Source: Monoraphidium neglectum
Taxonomy: Eukaryota > Chlorophyta > Chlorophyceae > Sphaeropleales > Selenastraceae
Reading direction: 5' to 3'
Assembly (NCBI RefSeq): GCF_000611645.1
Contig: NW_014012386.1
Location: 1 to 10,330, forward strand
Length of the DNA stretch: 10,330 nt
Shown here: in pieces, positions 8,253 through 10,330 of the stretch
Numbering within the stretch: position 1 is the stretch's first letter
How the letters are laid out: each line of letters begins with the position of its first letter
Notes under the pieces: generated by a model
Told to the model about the DNA's origin: nothing
What the model saw: the letters and a program-made list of their open reading frames with translations, nothing else
The model's database searches: none
Program-made: the position numbers and the translations under genes

Positions 8253-8254
8253 CT
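8211..8254. repeat. Exact tandem duplication of a 22-base GC-rich unit
   Basis: The unit begins GGGCGGGCGCAGGG and ends GTCCGCT. It occurs at 8211-8232 and 8233-8254 with no mismatch. Being 22 bases long it shifts frame between copies, and on the minus strand it overlaps the start of the candidate exon. Confidence 0.95.
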
Positions 8255-9406
8255 GCAGCCAGACCAGCCTGCAGCCTGGGCTTCCTCCCGCACCTTGAGG
8301 CGGCGCGGCGCCGCCCCCACCGGCCGGAGTCCGCGCCCAGCCGTTGGCCGCCCGTGGCTGAGCCAGTTGCTCTCGACAAGCCTGCGCCCGCCGCCCGCGC
8401 ACCCTGCACTTGCGCCCGTGCCCCATGTGCCCGCAGCTCCCGGCCCACCCCCACCGCCATCAACTTCCTCGCAACTCAAGGCGCCCATGCCTGCATTCGC
8501 GCTGCACGGCCACGCCCGATAGCAGTGGCAACCCCACCTGGGCCAACACCATAGGACTCCATCAGCATGTGCCCGTGTCCGTGCCCGCGCCACACGCCAC
8601 CGCAACACAAAACCACCACAGCTGGACAGCTCGAGCGCTCACGGCCGAGCTGAGGCCCCACAGCCACACCCGACAACAAGCGCGGTTTGCGCTCCGCACC
8701 CGATGCAGACCCGCGCCCGACCGCCCGACCGCCCGTGCGCCCGTGCGCCCGTGCGCCCGTGCGCCCGTGCGCCCGTGCGCCCGTGCGCCCGTGCGCCGAC
8801 GCACCTGAGCACCACGGCACCATCGCACAGCTGCTCCCACGTCCGCGCCCGACAACGCTGCCTGACGAAAAGACATTATAAGTTGTCACGTAACCCCCTG
8901 CCCTGCAGCTCGAGCTGCGCTATGCCCCCTGTCCTTTCCCGCACTTAAAGTACCGCAGCCCAAAGGCCGCACATATTTCCTGACAGTTACAAGATCCCGT
9001 GGTGTGCAGGCAAAAGAGCGCGAGGTCACCGTTGTTTGCAGGTCACACGCGCTCGTAACTTTGTACCATTTGCCTACTGTAGTATCGGTCTCACTTGTAC
9101 GGCATTGCGGGATGCAGACAAGCGCGGCAGGCAATACCATCGCGGCTTGAAAGGCTGCTGGAGTCTCGAGGGGTACACCTATAATACTTATCATATAGCT
9201 ACAGCTCTAGGTGGGTGCCGGCAAGACAGCGGATGCCCCGCCGCAGCAGCGCCGGGCCACCTGCCACCAGCTCAGCGGACACGCAGCCGACGCTGCACGT
9301 CCACCTCGGCGCCGCAGTGGCGCGCGCTCATAGCGCGCCTTGAACCCGTGCGACAGGAACACATTCTGGCACCCTGCATCAACCCTGCCCTTTCCTTGCT
9401 CTGCAG
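8253..9406. other. No gene recognised
   Basis: Apart from the 8-base tandem array, the stretch 8253-8870 is C-rich on the plus strand and gives long meaningless open frames. From 8870 to 9200 it is less GC-rich, with short AT-rich words such as cattataag (8874) and acctataatacttatcatata (from 9177) that could belong to a promoter of the plus-strand gene at the right edge. A 14-base palindrome GCAGCTCGAGCTGC lies at 8905-8918. Confidence 0.4.
8732..8795. repeat. Eight tandem copies of an 8-base unit CCCGTGCG
   Basis: Eight perfect units without interruption. An 8-base period changes frame each copy, so all frames stay open as Arg/Ala/Pro/Cys-rich (plus) or Gly/Arg/Ala/His-rich (minus) peptides. 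This explains the long spurious open frames here. Confidence 0.95.
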
Positions 9407-10066
9407 CTTTTTCTGGACGAGGCTGAAGGCTCCTGCATTGCTGCTAGGTAGGAGCGCCCTGGATGTCGGCGCGCTGCTGGCTCTATTATGACAAGCAGCA
9501 CCACATGGATGATGCAAGATGTCATTCCTGTTGTAATCGGCATTCAACAGCAGTGTCTAGTCCCATCAGCCCCACTGGCAGCGTCGCATGCGCCTTTGCC
9601 TCTTCATCCCACGCCCATGCAGCCTGTGCGGCAGGACACGATGGCAACGACTGTGGAGGAGAAAAAAAAACGCACAAGTGGAGCTAGTCATAGCAGGCCT
9701 GGACGCCGAGCTTAAGCAACTGGAGGGCCAGCTTGAGGAAGTGGATGACCCTGAAAAGCGAAGGGTCCTGCAGCGGCAGCTGGCAGATTGGCAGGGGCAG
9801 CTTGCAGCTCTGCAGCAGGAGGTGGTACTGCTTCGACGACAGCAGCCAGGTGCGGCTCGGTTGCGCACATGGCGCATGCGAGCCCGACAGCTCTGTGGAT
9901 CATGCTATGCATCCAGGCAGTGTGCAAACTGCTTGACCAAGCTGCTCGCCTTGCGGAACAGGCAAGGCATGGCGCGTTGCCACAGCCTGCTCGCAGCAGG
10001 CTTGCGCAGCGCAGTCACAAGGCATATGGGATCAGCCACCTGTTGACAGCCCAGCAAGGCCGATGA
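9407..10066 (+). CDS. Tentative split gene encoding a coiled-coil protein (partial)
   Basis: The best part is the open stretch to 9849. From 9678 it reads VELVIAGLDAELKQLEGQLE, then PEKRRVLQRQLADWQGQLAA and LQQEVVLLRRQQ, with hydrophobic residues at heptad spacing: a clear coiled coil of about 55 residues. A consensus donor (CAG/gtgcgg) follows at 9850. Upstream, 9407-9447 (LFLDEAEGSCIAA) sits between a fine pyrimidine-rich acceptor (ctctgcag) and a gtagga donor. Its phase fits acceptors ending at 9622 or 9634, both leading into the coiled-coil frame. Downstream, an acceptor ending at 9920 continues in phase (CKLLDQAARLAEQARHGALP and on) to a TGA at 10064-10066, but needs a 71-base intron. 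The true start is not seen. I do not recognise the family. Similar charged heptads occur in the coiled-coil headers of some algal multi-gene families, a vague resemblance only. A plus-strand TGTAA at 9532 lies within the first putative intron and argues mildly against the model. Confidence 0.35.
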
Positions 10067-10330
10067 TCTAGGCACGTGCTGTGGCGGCTCTGCGATCAGG
10101 CAGCATCGCACTCGGGGACAGCTGGCAGCAAAGCGCATGTTTTGCGCTCACTGCGCCGCAGTACGAATGCTGCCCGCGTGCACGGCGCTGCCCACGCCGC
10201 GCGGCGAGGATGCCCACGCTGCAACCCTGCTTCCTCCACCCTGCACCTGAAAGTCCCGAGCTAGCAGCACCCAATCGCCGCTGCTGCCCCTCATCCCTCT
10301 CCCCCCCCCCCCGCCCTTATCGTGCCCTAC

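Noticed and set aside
8535..8568. Minus-strand MLMESYGVGPG peptide resembling the YGVGSCG motif of serine palmitoyltransferase-type enzymes
   Set aside because: Only a six-residue likeness. No neighbouring lysine-binding or other family motifs appear on either side.
6431..8795. Tandem arrays considered as CRISPR
   Set aside because: Units of 8, 9 and 22 bases abut with no unique spacers, and the setting is a spliced eukaryotic nuclear locus.
8874..9199. TATA-like words at 8874-8882 and 9177-9199 as promoters
   Set aside because: They are AT-rich words in a GC-rich genome with no established gene start at a suitable distance. They are mentioned only as part of an unassigned stretch.
9641..9715. 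Frameshift or programmed frameshift at the A9 run (9662-9670)
   Set aside because: The frame before the run (MATTVEEKKK) and the coiled-coil frame after it differ by one base, but splicing from 9447 into 9623 or 9635 enters the coiled-coil frame directly, so no frameshift is required.
1..10330. tRNA, rRNA or transposon genes
   Set aside because: I saw no cloverleaf with A and B boxes, no rRNA core sequence, and no transposase or reverse transcriptase motif by eye. A covariance-model scan was not possible here.

Overview
The window is nuclear DNA of a eukaryote, most likely a GC-rich green alga (chlorophyte, Chlorella- or Chlamydomonas-like). Both recognisable genes are cut into short exons by GT-AG introns of about 230-430 bases. 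Many donors read gtgagc/gtgagt or gtgcgg, and acceptors sit behind pyrimidine or poly-C tracts. TGTAA, the usual chlorophyte polyadenylation signal, lies downstream of the coding ends, and introns and spacers are full of simple repeats. The organism assignment is an inference from these traits. No bacterial, viral or transposon gene was recognised.

Layout. (1) Positions 21-2372, plus strand: the last six exons of a type II citrate synthase, 5' end outside the window, with a probable long 3' untranslated region to a TGTAA at 3395. (2) Positions 3400-3635: a short convergent spacer with a 13-base direct repeat. (3) Positions 4506-6955, minus strand: a complete seven-exon SOUL-family heme-binding protein with a signal peptide and an Ala/Pro/Lys-rich tail. 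Its probable 3' UTR runs down to a TGTAA (minus strand) at 3640-3636. (4) Positions 6956-7423: its 5' flank. (5) Positions 7424-8900: mostly repeats, with one weak candidate terminal exon on the minus strand (8252-8088). (6) Positions 9407-10066, plus strand: a tentative small split gene with a clear coiled-coil exon.

The citrate synthase and SOUL genes converge tail to tail. Nothing suggests a shared pathway: one is a carbon-metabolism enzyme (in plants and algae the type II form is often peroxisomal), the other a probably secreted or endomembrane tetrapyrrole-binding protein. The ordinary genes are clear. I did not find a convincing new multi-gene system. The most unusual points are a 12-copy 9-bp minisatellite beside a splice donor of the SOUL gene, open in frame with the exon before it; a stop codon embedded in the last citrate synthase donor; a 26-base near-perfect palindrome in the SOUL 3' UTR; and the unrecognised coiled-coil gene at the right edge.
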